Source: Sipunculus nudus (lineage: Eukaryota > Annelida > Sipuncula > Golfingiida > Sipunculidae). Taken from it: 64,000 nt of DNA. The stretch is taken from contig CM049312.1 in NCBI GenBank assembly GCA_026874595.1, positions 28,669,456 through 28,733,455 on the forward strand, written 5' to 3'. Below, piece after piece: positions 23,253-38,961 of the stretch (within the stretch, counting starts at the first letter, position 1; every line of letters starts with the position of its first letter). The notes below the pieces were generated by a model that had not been told where the DNA came from, did not search any database, and was given only the letters and a program-made list of their open reading frames with translations. The position numbers and the translations under genes were made by a program.

Positions 23253-26200
23253 GTAAGTTTTATTACCCTTTTATAAACTTCTCATCATTAAGCTGTTTCC
23301 ATGTGTGTACATGTGAAAAAAAATTGCTACAAGTTTTTCCATGTGAGTGTGTATAATTATATACGTATGCAGTTGCACATTGCATCTAGAAATTCTTCCT
23401 CCCAAAAAATTTAGTGAAGTGATTTCATTTTACTGAGAATCACTGAGTTCATGAAGACATTATTTGTGAAATAATTCACTCCTCTGGCAAGGCTATTCAC
23501 TGGTATTAGGGCCCACCTTCGTTTCAGAGCTGATCCAACTGTGGGATTGATGATTTGTGATACAAATTTTCCATGTAGAATACAGGAAATTTTACTTAGA
23601 AATAAATTTACTTGTATTTCTACCAGAATCCTAAGTAAAATTTCCTGTATTCTATCAAATTAAATTTGATTTTTATATGCCCCCCCCCTTATGACGGATA
23701 TCTCCATCTTGTATTTATGACTGGTCCTGCCATCTGCAGTTGTTTTCTCGTGGTGTCCATCTGTCTGTTTACTTTTGGTAAAAATTACTCGTATCTCAGG
23801 AGTGGCTTGATGTATAAGCCTGAAATTTTGCATGTTTATCTGTCTTGGATAGCTAAGTTGTAGACAAGACAGGTGGCACTACCTATGCCTTTGTGATTTG
23901 GAGGATACACCTTGTCACTTGTTGACTACCTGTATTCTATTCTTAAAATGTTTTTTTTGAATTACATTGAAAAAGGTAATCCTCTTAATATTTTACTCAC
24001 ATAAGGTTGTGAAAATCACAGACTCTTTACTTTCTTTGTGCATTAAGTCAAACATATGTTAAATTAGCCACTTTCTATTTTTAAAATTATATATGAAAAG
24101 GTATTATATAAATATGAGATATTCAAAAAGGAAAGGTTAAATTTAGGCATACTGTATTTTGAATATCTGTGATGTTAAAAGATATTAAAGAATTTTTCAC
24201 TGCCAAATGCATGATTACATGACGTTTGCAAATGTAGCATGCTGTTTAATAACAAATTGTTTACATAGTGAATGTTACATTTAGAACAAAATCTATAACA
24301 GGAGCTAAATTCACTAAAATAGATTCTTGTACTAAAAATATTCCCAATCTCCCAATAAATCTAGCTGTATTCTTATTCTTTATAAACACAGGAGACACTA
24401 TTTACCAGATCTAAGGATTTTAACTAAAACCCAGTTTTCAAACCCATAAAATTTTACCAGATTGTTCTATTAATGGCCTGACACTTACTTTGCACCTAGA
24501 TATTATCTGTTAACAATTTGGCTGAAAATATTATTCTGTTGCAGTAAATAATTTATCTGTTTTATTCAACAGAATTTTTTCAGGCCAGTGTGTTTGTATT
24601 TGTTTTATGTATTTATAATATTAGTATTTATGGGAGATGTTTACATGTGATGCAGTTGAAGCTATATAAAAACAAACGGTCATATTACAATACGTAACTT
24701 ATGCATGGCCACCTAGTGAAGTTTGTAACATGATTCTATAGTAGGGGGAGTGACACCTGTGTTTGGAGGTGGGTCTGTTTTCTGGGCTCTGATTGGCTAA
24801 CAGTAGCCGTACCCCCTAGTGCACTTAAAGGAGATGCATAAACAAGTTGGTAGACCAAGTACACCTTTGACGCACATAGGTCATGACAAGGAGGAACATG
24901 TTTACCAGCACGTGACTGAACAACCCAACTGTCACCCTGAAAAGTCCCCTCACATGCATTGGCTTGCAGCCTCTGTACCATGGGATACTTAAAAGTAATA
25001 ATAAAAGTGTTGACTTGGTTTAGCTGTGTCACAATTGTCCCTAATGACATCACTTATCAAAAGGTCATTGCATAATAAGGGTAACAAATGCAAAGGGTTT
25101 TGCTATGTGAGTATTAGAGAAGGGAATTATTATTAATTATACTGTGTGGTCTTTTGTGCGCAGCAGCATGTTACTCATTGTAACATTATTATAGTCGTAT
25201 AGTGGTTGTGCTAATGGTATAGAAGTGACCAGTGTGAACTGGTCTGCATCACAGATGTGATAAGTACACTGTTACACAGCCTGGCAACATGAAAGACTTC
25301 TAACTACAATGTTAAACAGTGAACACTATAGAGAGAATGTGATTGAGTGTTAAAGAAGCTGAAAACCTAGGAACATTGAAGATTGGAATTAACAGAATGT
25401 TAGAGATTTAGAACTGAAGAATATTAGTACAGGTCCATATACAGTATATATATGTCACAGGCGAAATTAGAATCTAGGCGGATTAAAAATCTGCCTAGGC
25501 GAGATTGAAATTCTGATTCCACCTAGGCCAAATTAAAATCCTAGTTATAAATCTGCTTCATTCAATTCTTTGGTTTAATCATGCTGATTGTTTTTATAAT
25601 AATTGCAATTTATTCTCACATTTGGTATGGAGAGGTTAAACTGTGGAGAACTGTATATCTGAACATCTTAATGAATAGGACCATTTTAGGAATTTAAGAT
25701 CTGCCCCGGCCAACAAGACGGAAAGTTTGATTTTTCTTTGTTTTAAGTGTAAGTCTTACAGAAACTATGGATTTTGAAAGATTATAATTTATTAAGAACA
25801 CTTTATCTTAATGAACATAAAAAATAAATGGATTTTTATAATCACTGATGATAAAGAATGCTTAACAGAAATGTTGGAGTCTTTTCTGACAGGTGGGTAA
25901 AATTAAAAAAAAAACACAGGTATATTTTCAGTCTGATTTTTTCAGGTTTCAGTATTTATTTTTTGCCTTGGCAAATAAAATTAAATTTTGGCTTTTTATT
26001 AACTGAAAGGGGCAAGGAAGATACAGGAATTTGAATATTTTATTTATTTATATTGCTTATTATAAATGGTGCATACTGCATATTTTAGATTGTGACTACC
26101 ATGTAGTTATGGAATTGCTAAATGTTAAATATAATAAAAGAGTATCTTTTTATACATGTGTTCTTGTTTGTTTCTCTCAGAATATACATTTCCTAGTCTA

Positions 26201-29200
26201 TTTAATTCCCTCATTTATTTATAGGTTAATATCTGTTATTTTTCGCAGCTACACAATGTTCTGAGGCTCAGTGTTCTTATGTCCACTTAAAAGAAATAGG
26301 GGAAAAAATACATCTCAACAATAAGGTTGAGTTATTCTTAAGTAGACTAGTGTATTTCAGGATATTTTAAAATAAACTGTTTCTCTTGGTAACATCTAAA
26401 CTAAAATATTCAGATATTCTCATGTAAACTAGTGTATTTCAGGATATCCAAAAGTGAACTGGTGTACATTGGAATATTCCCATCTCAACAGTGACTATTC
26501 CCATCTCAACCGTTGAGATGGGAATTCCCATCTCAACTAGTTAAGTCCCGAATTCAACTGGATTCCCATCTACACCGTGACATATATATATTTTTTTATC
26601 AACATTTTGTGTGAAAATGTGCTGTAGAACACAGTGGAATAAAATTAAAATATTTGGTAGACTACCAGTTTTACAGATTTGTACATTAACATATTTCGTG
26701 TTTTTTGGCAGTCTGCTAAAATTAAATTACTATTAAACAAGGGACCCATGAGTCACGGGGCTCAGCTGAAGTTTGAAATTTTTGCAAATGCAAAAAATGC
26801 AAAATATTCTATTGTAATGTATTTCATTTATATAAGCATATGAGAAGCTAAGAGGAAAGGGGCCCTCCTACTTGGTTATAGTTAAGTTCTAAATATATGA
26901 CTGCAAACTAATTCTCTGACTAGACTGTCATGAAGAAAATCAGTAACAGTTTTGAGATACTTTAATGCATATGAAAAATTTACAGATGGACAGGCAAGTG
27001 GACAGAATGGACTAATACCTTTGTTTCACTTTCAAGAGAATAATGCATTTAAGTTTATATATAAGCTTATTTTTTTAAAATATCCACTTTTTCCATTAGT
27101 AGTTTTATAAACTTGTAATAAAAAAATAAATGAAAATATAAGTTAAAATATTAGAATTCTAAGTTGCAATCATTATATATCCAGAGTTTTGCTCATATTG
27201 GGTCATATTATGCATACACATATATTTTATTATTTTTAAATCACAAATGTTTAAACTAAATTTAGAAGAAAATAATTCCTAAACATGGCATTTACAAGAT
27301 TATTCCTTGAATCACTATTAAAAAGTTTTGCACATTGGACTTTTAAGTACATGCTTAATTTTATTCACTGAAATGAAATAAAAGATTCAGTAAATATGAT
27401 AAAATTAAAATATCTTTTCAAATAAAGTATACACACTGTTGGTTGAATGAGGGACAAACAATATCATTGTGCTAATTACTATCTCAGCTATAATTTATTA
27501 CTGGAATTAATAGTCAATTTCACACCTGGTGAAGTTTTTACTCTTCTGAAGTAAGGAATTACTTATCTGATGAACATCCACACTTTCATATCAATACACC
27601 ACTTTGAGGACAAAAAAAAAATGTAGCAAAGCCAAGAATAAAATAAAATACAGAAAATTATAACATTCATCTAGTTAATGCACCATCCGGGTGGGGGGGG
27701 GGGGGGTGCAGGGCAGAGGGGAAGCCTGCTAGTAGTGGCCAAGCTGAGTCGAGGCAAGCTGCCTGGGGTCGGTTACATAATGCAAGTGAAGGCTGTACTA
27801 CCAGGTGGGCTAGATGTAGTCAAAGTTGGGTAAAATTTAAGGTACTGATTTTATGTTTATGCTAATAACTTGAAAAAATTTGCAAAATTCAGATCTAATT
27901 TTGGGTTAACAATTGAATCTTGATTAAATAAAGTTATATTCATGAAAAAAAGTCTCCAGCTTCAGCAGTTCTCATGTTAGGTGAGTAAATATATTTCCTG
28001 TTGTTAATCTGTTTGATGCTTCAGTTGAATGGGTATATACTACCATTCAGATGATAAAATTTCCTTTTACGAATCTCTTCCCAGTCAGCTGAGAATCATG
28101 ACCCATGGGTCACTTGTTTAAGGGTGCTTTATGTTGATGAGGAATTAGTAACATTTGCTCTGAAGAATGTTACTAGATAGTTTATGGACAGGGTTTGACA
28201 ATAAGGATGTTTGACAGCCAAGTGTCGATTGACATATTATAACAGAATTGTGTGGCAGTACAAGTTTTAAAATATCCATGCATCCTCCTACCTTTGGGCA
28301 TATCAGCATTGAAAAAACTAGAACAGTATGGTAACTTACTACCATAAAACCTTGCCTAAAGACCAACTTGGTGTAGTGACCACCTAAAAAAAGGACCACT
28401 CTTTCACAGTCCCAACTCTTTTTTTTTTTTTTTTGCTGCTTATATCAGACCTTGCTTATACGACCACCTTGAAAATGCAACCTCTTTATCAAGGTCCCAT
28501 GGGTGGTGGTAATACCTAGGTTTCACTGCATTAAGCTATTGATATTTCATTATATCAAGGTAAGATCTAGAATATACATGTACACATTGTACAGGTGCAA
28601 CCCAATCATATGAATCAAATTAGATATGATATTTGTTGACAGGTGTGATGAACAGATTTTACCAGCAGCATTTGTATAGCTAAGACTGTTTTTACTCAGC
28701 ACTGGAGTCTGTGGGGGCTGGCAGATGACTTGGTGCTGTAAAAAATGCAAAGTCATCACTCTGTTATGGCTAAAAATACAAGAGGCTAATCTGATCATCC
28801 AAGCAAAGGTCACAATTACATAAGACTGAGCTTTTTCACGGTCCATTTGCTTTGGTCGGGTATAAAAAAGATTATAATTTATATTTGTTTACGTACACAC
28901 AGCCTTGATGTAGAAACTGGTAGAGAACACGGAAATATGTTGTTGTGATTTGGTCTTTACGTCATAGTTGCACACAAACACATGATTTGGTATGTGTCTC
29001 TGACGTAACAATTAACTGTTTAAGTGCTATGTTAAAACCACCCTGTAGAAAATATACTTTAAAAATTGTAATAGAATATGTGTATTACATTAGGATAATG
29101 CCATTAACAAAACTGGGGAATTTTGTATGAACTCTACCTGGGTCATATATTTGGGGCAGCAACGTGAATCTGATGTGTAGTGGCATGAAAAGTGACTGTC

Positions 29201-32200
29201 AGGAAATGAGCCATAATAGGGGCATTTATGGGGAGTCTTTTGCATTCTGAAATATACCATATTTTCTTTCACATATTTATATAAAAGGCAAAAATTTATT
29301 TTTTAAACTAGTTCACAGTGTTTCCAGTGGAACAGTTATAAAATATATGATTATCATGATTATCCTTACTAGCCAATCACATACCTCTTGGCACGTCATA
29401 CGTTTTCCATAGGCACATCAGCATTAGCCAGAAGGTGTCGCTACCCTGGTGGCTACATGCACTACTTTTGGTAGCAAATTTTATTTATTACAGTAAACTA
29501 AATACTGCACATTGTGAAAGGATACCTCCTATTAAATATTCATTTAGGTCCCACTGGATGTCTTCTAGCTTGGCACACATACACTTCAGATATATCAAAC
29601 AGGGGTCATGAATAGTTATACAGGTATAACACCATGAGATGTCGGTCACAGTTCACCAACAGCATGGTTGCATCACATGTTAGATCTTGGTAGAACAAAG
29701 GTGGCCCTAATACCATAATAATAACTCTCACCCTCTGCCAGGATAAACACCTGCGCACTCTCTGGAAATAAATCATTTGAACAAAAACGTATTATGGTGA
29801 ATACAAATTACCTCCAAAAAAGAATAAATTGTTTCTTCAAATAGTGTTACCCTAACTTTCCTACAAATATCATCCATATGTGTTCATAGACTGTTAACTT
29901 AAGTTACCAACAGACAAACTAACCAACCAACCAATTACAATAAAAACATGATACCTCCTTTTTGAGGTATATTTATTTATTACAATTCTCACGTTATTTC
30001 CCTCACGTTCCCCTGTCTGGGTTTCACTTATACTCACTTCAGTTGCTTACATACGCCAGCTAGTCACTGAAACATTGCCAGGTAATAAAAAATTTCCAAT
30101 CTATCTTTCACTGTAGCAATGTTTTATGTTATTTTCCATAAAGGCCAAAATAACAAATATGAAGTAGATATAGCTTTGTAAATACCTTAATTAATTTATA
30201 GTTTTGGGTAGAGCTGTACCTATATTTGTTTGTATTCATCAGCACAACAATTTAGCATGCAAACTTTATAGCCATCTGTATTGAAGAATCCTATCAATAC
30301 ATACCAGGATATTAGTAATAAGTGTATCCAGCCCTAGCAGACAGCATATTTAAAAAAAATGACTCTAGAACTTAGTAGAAGACTTGTTTTGCTGATTTGA
30401 TGTTACCCCAACGCTGATGATCTCATGACATGTACCGGTGTGGTCTTTGTTTTACAGGGGAGTCAGTAGTGTCGTACGACGATGCATAGAAAAGGACACG
30501 GGGCGGGAGTATGCGGTGAAGATCATCGACCTGACGGGAGACAAAGACAATGAGCTTCAGACGGAAGAGCTCCGTGTGGCTACTCACAAAGAGATGAACA
30601 TCCTCAGATTATGTGCTGAGCAGCCACATATCAGTGAGTACATTACTGAGTACCTTGTTTATTTGCTGTATGCGTCATATATTAATTGAAGTTTTAGGTT
30701 ACTATTGTTAACTGATGTAAATAAATAGGTACTTTAATATAAAGTGCCGGCTGTTGGGGAAGAGTGCAGATATTTAGGTTATTATCATTAATTGACCTGT
30801 GCTGGGGTAATCGACTTTGCCAGTTTGAATGGGAGGTAAAAAAGACACGCACACATATGGTTTCCCTGACTGGTATGCAAGACCCTACCAGAGAGGACTG
30901 ACAATTTAGAGTGACAAGGAATGTGATAGCAGATGCCACTGGGTTACTACAGTTGGATCAAAATTCATTTAACATGGGCTCAGTGAGTTCTTGCATGTGC
31001 CAATATCTTTTTTTTTTTTTTTTAAATTTTTTTTTTTTGGTGGAGGTAACCGCCTCCATTTTTTAATGCTGACTTATCTTATTCTTAACCTAAGTATGTA
31101 CATCTGCAGAGTTTCCATTTCGGTTTGGGACTACTTGACAGGGCGGTAGCACTCACTTCCTATCATTTTTAGCTCAGCTGACTATAAGTCATCTGAGCTA
31201 TAGTCATGGTCCATTGTCCTTCGTCCGTCCGTCCGTCCGTCGTGCCGTCCGTCCGTCCGTCCGTCCGTCCGTCCGTCTGGATGTCTGTCCGTGAGACTGG
31301 CACGTTTCAACACCGTTGGACCTACGAATCTGAATTTCAGCATACAGTTAGATGTCCCCATAATCTCCTACCATGCCAAAAATTGGGTCAATAGGACTTC
31401 GTTCCTTTGAGATATTAAGGAAAAAGTTTAAAACCTCAATTTTTTATTAGAAATCTATTTTCACACTTCAGGACTGCCTAATATCAAAACCACTCATCTG
31501 GTTTTCTTCATATTTACCATGAATATTCCTCTTTATAGTTCCTATGTACATGCCAGATATTAAGTCAGTATTATATAATTTAAAAAAGTTATGGGCCCAA
31601 ACATAATGGACTTTGTAAAAAAATCAGGAAGATATTTGGTCACCTAAGACCAAAAGTGTTAAAGGTAGGGACTTTTTTCCAGTAATGCAACTTTAATTAA
31701 TCAAAATTTAATTGTATACAAAAAATTAGATCAAAATTTGTTAAATTTTTTTAAATATTGGCAAAAATATAAAATTGATACCTTAAATTTTGCCCAACTT
31801 AGGCCATGGCACGTTTTTTTCCTGTAAGTACTGTGGATTTAATTTTTCACACCATGTATACATAAGGATTTAATCTGTTAAAATCTGAAATTTGAAAATA
31901 AAAGCTGCAAAATTAGGCTAGTTATTGAATTTTTTTGGAGGCTCTTGTTGTATTCCCTTACATTGTCAAGCAATCCACTTTGATGACTGTAGGTCATTCA
32001 GTGCACATCTCTATGCTCCCCAGGCTGTTGACATAATTTTAGATGTCCCCAAAATCTCCTACCATACCGAAAATTGGGTCATTAGGACTTTGTTCCTTCG
32101 AGATATTAAGGAAAAAAACTCTGTTTTCCATAAAAAAAAGCCATTGTTACACTTCAAGGCTGCCTAATATCAAAACCACTGATCTGTTTTTGATCGTATT

Positions 32201-35200
32201 TAGTATTCACATTCTTTTATACATTTTCTATGAACATACCAAAATTTAGGTCAGTATTGGGTATTATTTTGAAGTTATGGGCCAAAACATAATGAAGTTT
32301 TAAAAAAAATCAGGAAATATATTTACTCACCTAACATGAGCATTGCTGAACCTAGAGACTTTTTTTCAGGAATATAACTATTTAATCAAGATTCAATTGT
32401 TTACCCAAAATTAGATCTGAATTTTGCAAATTTTTCAAGATATTAGCATAAATAAAAAATCAATACCTTAAATTTTGTCCAACTTTGGCACTGTTGATTT
32501 AATTTTCCCAGCATATATGCATAAGGATTTAATCTTTCAAAATCTGAACTTTCAAAAGAAATTGATTGGAATGAATGGCTTTTATTCATGTTTTCATACA
32601 CCATGTCAAGTGTTGTTTACATCTAGCCCACCTAGTAGTACAGCCTTCACTTGCATTATGTAACCCACCCCAGGCAGCTTGCCTTGGCCCAGCTTGGCCA
32701 CTACTAGCAGGCTTCCCCTCTGCCCTGCACTCATCCCCCCTCCCCCAGCTGGTGCATAAACTAGATGAATGTTATAATTTTTCTGTATTTTATTTTATTC
32801 TTGGACATGCAACATTTTAGATTTTGTATTGAACCACCAGGGTTACAATGATTAAAGTGTACATTTAATTGTGTCCACAAAGTGGTGTATTGCTGTGAAA
32901 GTGTGGATGTTCATGAGATAAGTAATTCCTTACTTCAGAAGAGTAAAACCTTCACCAGGTGTAAAATTGACTATTAATTCCAGTACTTAATTAAAACTGG
33001 GATAGTAATTAGCACAATGATATTGTTTGTCCCTCATTCAACCAACAGTGTGTATCCTTTATTTGAAAAGATGTTTTATTTTATCAAATTTACTTTTTAT
33101 TTTATTTTGGTGAATAAAATTAAGCATGTCCTGAAAAGTCCATTGGGTCATTAGGACTTTGTTCCTTCGAGATATTAAGGAAAAAAACTCCGTTTTCCAT
33201 AAAAAAAAGCCATTGTTACACTTCAAGGCTGCCTAATATCAAAACCACTGATCTGTTTTTGATCGTATTTAGTATTCACATTCTTTTATACATTTTCTAT
33301 GAACATACCAATATTTAGGTCAGTATTGGGTATTATTTTGAAGTTATGGGCCAAAACATAATGAAGTTTTTAAAAAAATCAGGAAATATATTTACTCACC
33401 TAACATGAGCATTGCTGAACCTAGAGACTTTTTTTCAGGAATATAACTATTTAATCAAGATTCAATTGTTTACCCAAAATTAGATCTGAATTTTGCAAAT
33501 TTTTCAAGATATTAGCATAAATAAAAAATCAATACCTTAAATTTTGTCCAACTTTGGCACTGTTGATTTAATTTTCCCAGCATATATGCATAAGGATTTA
33601 ATCTTTCAAAATCTGAACTTTCAAAAGAAATTGATTGGAATGAATGGCTTTTATTCATGTTTTCATACACCATGTCAAGTGTTGTTTACATCTAGCCCAC
33701 CTAGTAGTACAGCCTTCACTTGCATTATGTAACCCACCCCAGGCAGCTTGCCTTGGCCCAGCTTGGCCACTACTAGCAGGCTTCCCCTCTGCCCTGCACT
33801 CATCCCCCCTCCCCCAGCTGGTGCATAAACTAGATGAATGTTATAATTTTTCTGTATTTTATTTTATTCTTGGACATGCAACATTTTAGATTTTGTATTG
33901 AACCACCAGGGTTACAATGATTAAAGTGTACATTTAATTGTGTCCACAAAGTGGTGTATTGCTGTGAAAGTGTGGATGTTCATGAGATAAGTAATTCCTT
34001 ACTTCAGAAGAGTAAAACCTTCACCAGGTGTAAAATTGACTATTAATTCCAGTACTTAATTAAAACTGGGATAGTAATTAGCACAATGATATTGTTTGTC
34101 CCTCATTCAACCAACAGTGTGTATCCTTTATTTGAAAAGATGTTTTATTTTATCAAATTTACTTTTTATTTTATTTTGGTGAATAAAATTAAGCATGTCC
34201 TGAAAAGTCCATTGGGTCATTAGGACTTTGTTCCTTCGAGATATTAAGGAAAAAAACTCCGTTTTCCATAAAAAAAAGCCATTGTTACACTTCAAGGCTG
34301 CCTAATATCAAAACCACTGATCTGTTTTTGATCGTATTTAGTATTCACATTCTTTTATACATTTTCTATGAACATACCAATATTTAGGTCAGTATTGGGT
34401 ATTATTTTGAAGTTATGGGCCAAAACATAATGAAGTTTTAAAAAAAATCAGGAAATATATTTACTCACCTAACATGAGCATTGCTGAACCTAGAGACTTT
34501 TTTTTCAGGAATATAACTATTTAATCAAGATTCAATTGTTTACCCAAAATTAGATCTGAATTTTGCAAATTTTTCAAGATATTAGCATAAATAAAAAATC
34601 AATACCTTAAATTTTGTCCAACTTTGGCACTGTTGATTTAATTTTCCCAGCATATATGCATAAGGATTTAATCTTTCAAAATCTGAACTTTCAAAAGAAA
34701 TTGATTGGAATGAATGGCTTTTATTCATGTTTTCATACACCATGTCAAGTGTTGTTTACATCTAGCCCACCTAGTAGTACAGCCTTCACTTGCATTATGT
34801 AACCCACCCCAGGCAGCTTGCCTTGGCCCAGCTTGGCCACTACTAGCAGGCTTCCCCTCTGCCCTGCACTCATCCCCCCTCCCCCAGCTGGTGCATAAAC
34901 TAGATGAATGTTATAATTTTTCTGTATTTTATTTTATTCTTGGACATGCAACATTTTAGATTTTGTATTGAACCACCAGGGTTACAATGATTAAAGTGTA
35001 CATTTAATTGTGTCCACAAAGTGGTGTATTGCTGTGAAAGTGTGGATGTTCATGAGATAAGTAATTCCTTACTTCAGAAGAGTAAAACCTTCACCAGGTG
35101 TAAAATTGACTATTAATTCCAGTACTTAATTAAAACTGGGATAGTAATTAGCGCAATGATATTGTTTGTCCCTCATTCAACCAACAGTGTGTATCCTTTA

Positions 35201-37413
35201 TTTGAAAAGATGTTTTATTTTATCAAATTTACTTTTTATTTTATTTTGGTGAATAAAATTAAGCATGTCCTGAAAAGTCCAATGTGCAAAACTTTTTAAT
35301 AGTGATTCAAGGAATATTCTTGTAGATGCCAATATTGTGGCATTATTTTCTTTTAAAATCAGTTAAACATTTATGATTAAAAAATAATAAAATATATGTG
35401 TATGCATAATATGACCCAATGTTTTTTACTCTGTATATATAATGATTGCAACTTTTGCAACAATTCTAATATTTTAACTTATATTTTCTGGTTTTTTAAA
35501 ATAGGCTTATATATAAACTTAAATGCATTATTCTCTTGAAAGTGAAATAAAGGTATTAGTCCATTCTGTCCACTTGCCTGTCCATCTGTGAATTTTCGTA
35601 TGCAACACAGTATCTCAAAACTTTTACTGTTTTTCTTCATGACAGTCTTGTCAGAGTATTAGTTTGCAATCATATATTTAGAACTTTACTATAACCAAGT
35701 AGGAGGGCCCCTTTCCTCTTAGCTTTTCATATTCTTATATAAATGAAAAACATTACAATAGAATATTTCTACATCCACCTTCATGCTGCCCTCACTTTTC
35801 CCTTCTCCGAACCCCATCCCAAAGTCAGCCTCAGTAAGCAAGAACAAGATGAATCAGATATATTCATACTTTAATATTTTGTATAACTATTCGTCCATAG
35901 GTACCTATGTACATGCCAGAAATTATGTCAATATTGTGTAATATGTAGACATAGTGGGCATCACAATAATGTACCTTTTCAAGACTAAAGAGATATTGTG
36001 TCATACAGTCACATAGTCATAAATCACTTCATCTGCATAGTTAATCATAACATCATATCTGTCAAATTGAACACTTGCAGACTACCATACACTTTAGACC
36101 CTGCAACAAATAGCCTTATCATCATTCTACTACTGCTTATTACTGCTGTCATTGCATTCATATTTGCTCAAATATATCACAATTTTCAACCCCTCCTAAA
36201 TAAATAAAAAATAAACCACTTTATTTGACTCTATTAATCCATCAGTCAGGTAATTTCATTTATCATTTACTCACATATTACATTACATTCCTTTATAATA
36301 GCCCAACATATACATGATATTCATGGTAATCGTGCAATATAACGGACCCATATTTCATGGTCTCACAAAAAAGTGTGACCACATTTCAATGAAAAAACTG
36401 TTTCATGTAAAAGTTGAAGATCCGGCGCATCTAATGATACAATATTTTTGTATGTTTGATATAAATATATTTTGCTACAAACTGTCGAAAAAGGGTAGTT
36501 TGCTGAAAATACCAAAAATGACGTCGTGTCAAAGACGTTCTCAGCCGACGTCATGAATCCACAGTACTGTACATGCATACCATGTTAAACAAAAGGATGA
36601 TGTCTAACAAAAATTACAGTCAATATATCTTTTTATGCATAGATAGAGAGACAATTTTACCTCTAAATATCCATATTTCCCAAGATTTAATAAAAGTTGA
36701 CGACGTCGTGCCGCCAAATACGTAAACATGCAACTGTCGTCTGTGAATGTATTCGACTGATCACGTTAACTCTTGCTTTATTCAGCTTTGTCTCTATGTA
36801 CGTTTTATATGTCAAATAAATATAAATTGTGTAATAAACAGTCATTTTTGTGGACAGTGTATAAAGACTACTTTTTAGACATGTCATTTATCTTATTTAT
36901 TTTTTTTGTCCTGTTAGACTACTTTATGTAAGGACAATCAGATGGGAACTTCCCCTCCCCATGAGTAACAGACTGGTAGCCCTTAAAATCGAGACGAAAG
37001 CGGGAGAAACACGGGACCATGTTGGGCGTATCATCCATATGTGACCACATTTTATAATATTATGTATATAATACAAACTTATATGGCTGGTCAAATAAAA
37101 TGTGGTCACACCTTATTTTTGTTAATATTTATTGGTAATAAATGTGGTCACGCCATATGTGACCATATTTTACAATATTATATATATAATACAAACATAT
37201 ATGGCTGTTCAAATAAAATGTGGTCACACCTTTATTTTTGTCAACATTTATTGTAAAAAATGTGGTCACACCATATGTGACCACATTCTAAAATATTATA
37301 TATTTATTACAAACTTATATGGCTTGTCAAATAAAATGTGGTCACACCTTATTTTTGTTAATATTTATTGAAAAAAATGTGGTCACACCATGTGACCACA
37401 TTTTATAATATAT

Positions 37414-37506
<93 letters not shown>

Positions 37507-37605
37507 CAAACTTATATGGCTGGTCAAATAAAATATGGTCAAACCTTATTTTTGTTAATATTAATTGGTAATAAATGTGGTCACACTATGTGACCACATT
37601 TTATA

Positions 37606-37673
<68 letters not shown>

Positions 37674-37778
37674 CAAACTTATATGACTGGTCAAATAAAA
37701 TATGGTCAAACCTTATTTTTGTTAATATTAATTGGTTATAAATGTGGTCACACCATGTGACCACATTTTATAATATAT

Positions 37779-37845
<67 letters not shown>

Positions 37846-38298
37846 CAAACTTATATGACTGGTCAAATAAAATATGGTCACACCTTATTTTTGTTAATAT
37901 TTATTGGTAATAAATGTGGTCACGCCATATGTGACCATATTTTATTATATTATATATATAATACAAACATCTATGGCTGTTCAAATCAAATGTGGTCACA
38001 CCTTATTTTTGTCAATATTTATTGTAAAAAATGTGGTCACACCATATGTGACCACATTCTAAAATATTATATATTTATTACAAACTTATATGGCTTGTCA
38101 AATAAAATGTGGTCACACCTTATTTTTGTTAATATTTATTGTAAAAAATGTGGTCACACCTTGTGACCATATTTTTTAATATATATATATATATAATACA
38201 AACTTATATGGCTAGTCAAATAAAATATGGTCACACCTTATTTTTGTTAATATTTATTGGTAATAAATGTGGTCACACCATGTGACCACATTTTATAA

Positions 38299-38329
<31 letters not shown>

Positions 38330-38908
38330 ATACAAACTTATATGGCTGGTCAAAGTGTTAAAATATGGTCACACCTTATTTTTGTTAATATTTATTGGTA
38401 ATAAATGTGGTCACGCCAAATGTGACCATATTTTATAATATTATATATATAATACAAACATATATGGCAGTTCAAATAAAATGTGGTCACACCTTATTTT
38501 TGTCAATATTTATTTTAAAAATGTGGTCACATCATATGTGACCACATTCTAAAAATTACATATATAATACAAACTTATATGGCTTGTTAAATAAAATGTG
38601 GTCATACCTTATTTTTGAAAATAATTATTGGTAAAAAATGTGGTCACACCTTATGTGACCACATTTTATAATATTCTATATATAATACAAACTTATATGG
38701 CTGGTCAAATAAAATGTTGTCACACCTTATTTTTGTCAATATTTATTGTGAAAAATGCGGTCACACCATATGTGACAACATTTTATAATATTCTATATAT
38801 AATACAAACTTATATGGCTGGTCAAATAAAATGTGGTCACACCTTATTTTTGTCAATATTTATTGTGAAAAATGTGTTCACACTATGTGACCACATTTTA
38901 TAATATAT

Positions 38909-38961
<53 letters not shown>

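Noticed and set aside
24736-25053. 105-codon minus-strand frame in intron 1
   Set aside because: No recognisable motif and no codon or conservation evidence; likely chance.
32475-34959. Three repeated pairs of open frames (62 and 81 codons) at 32475, 33544 and 34614
   Set aside because: They recur only because the 1069-bp DNA unit is triplicated; no domain, and the inverted copy at 27500-27800 breaks the frames.
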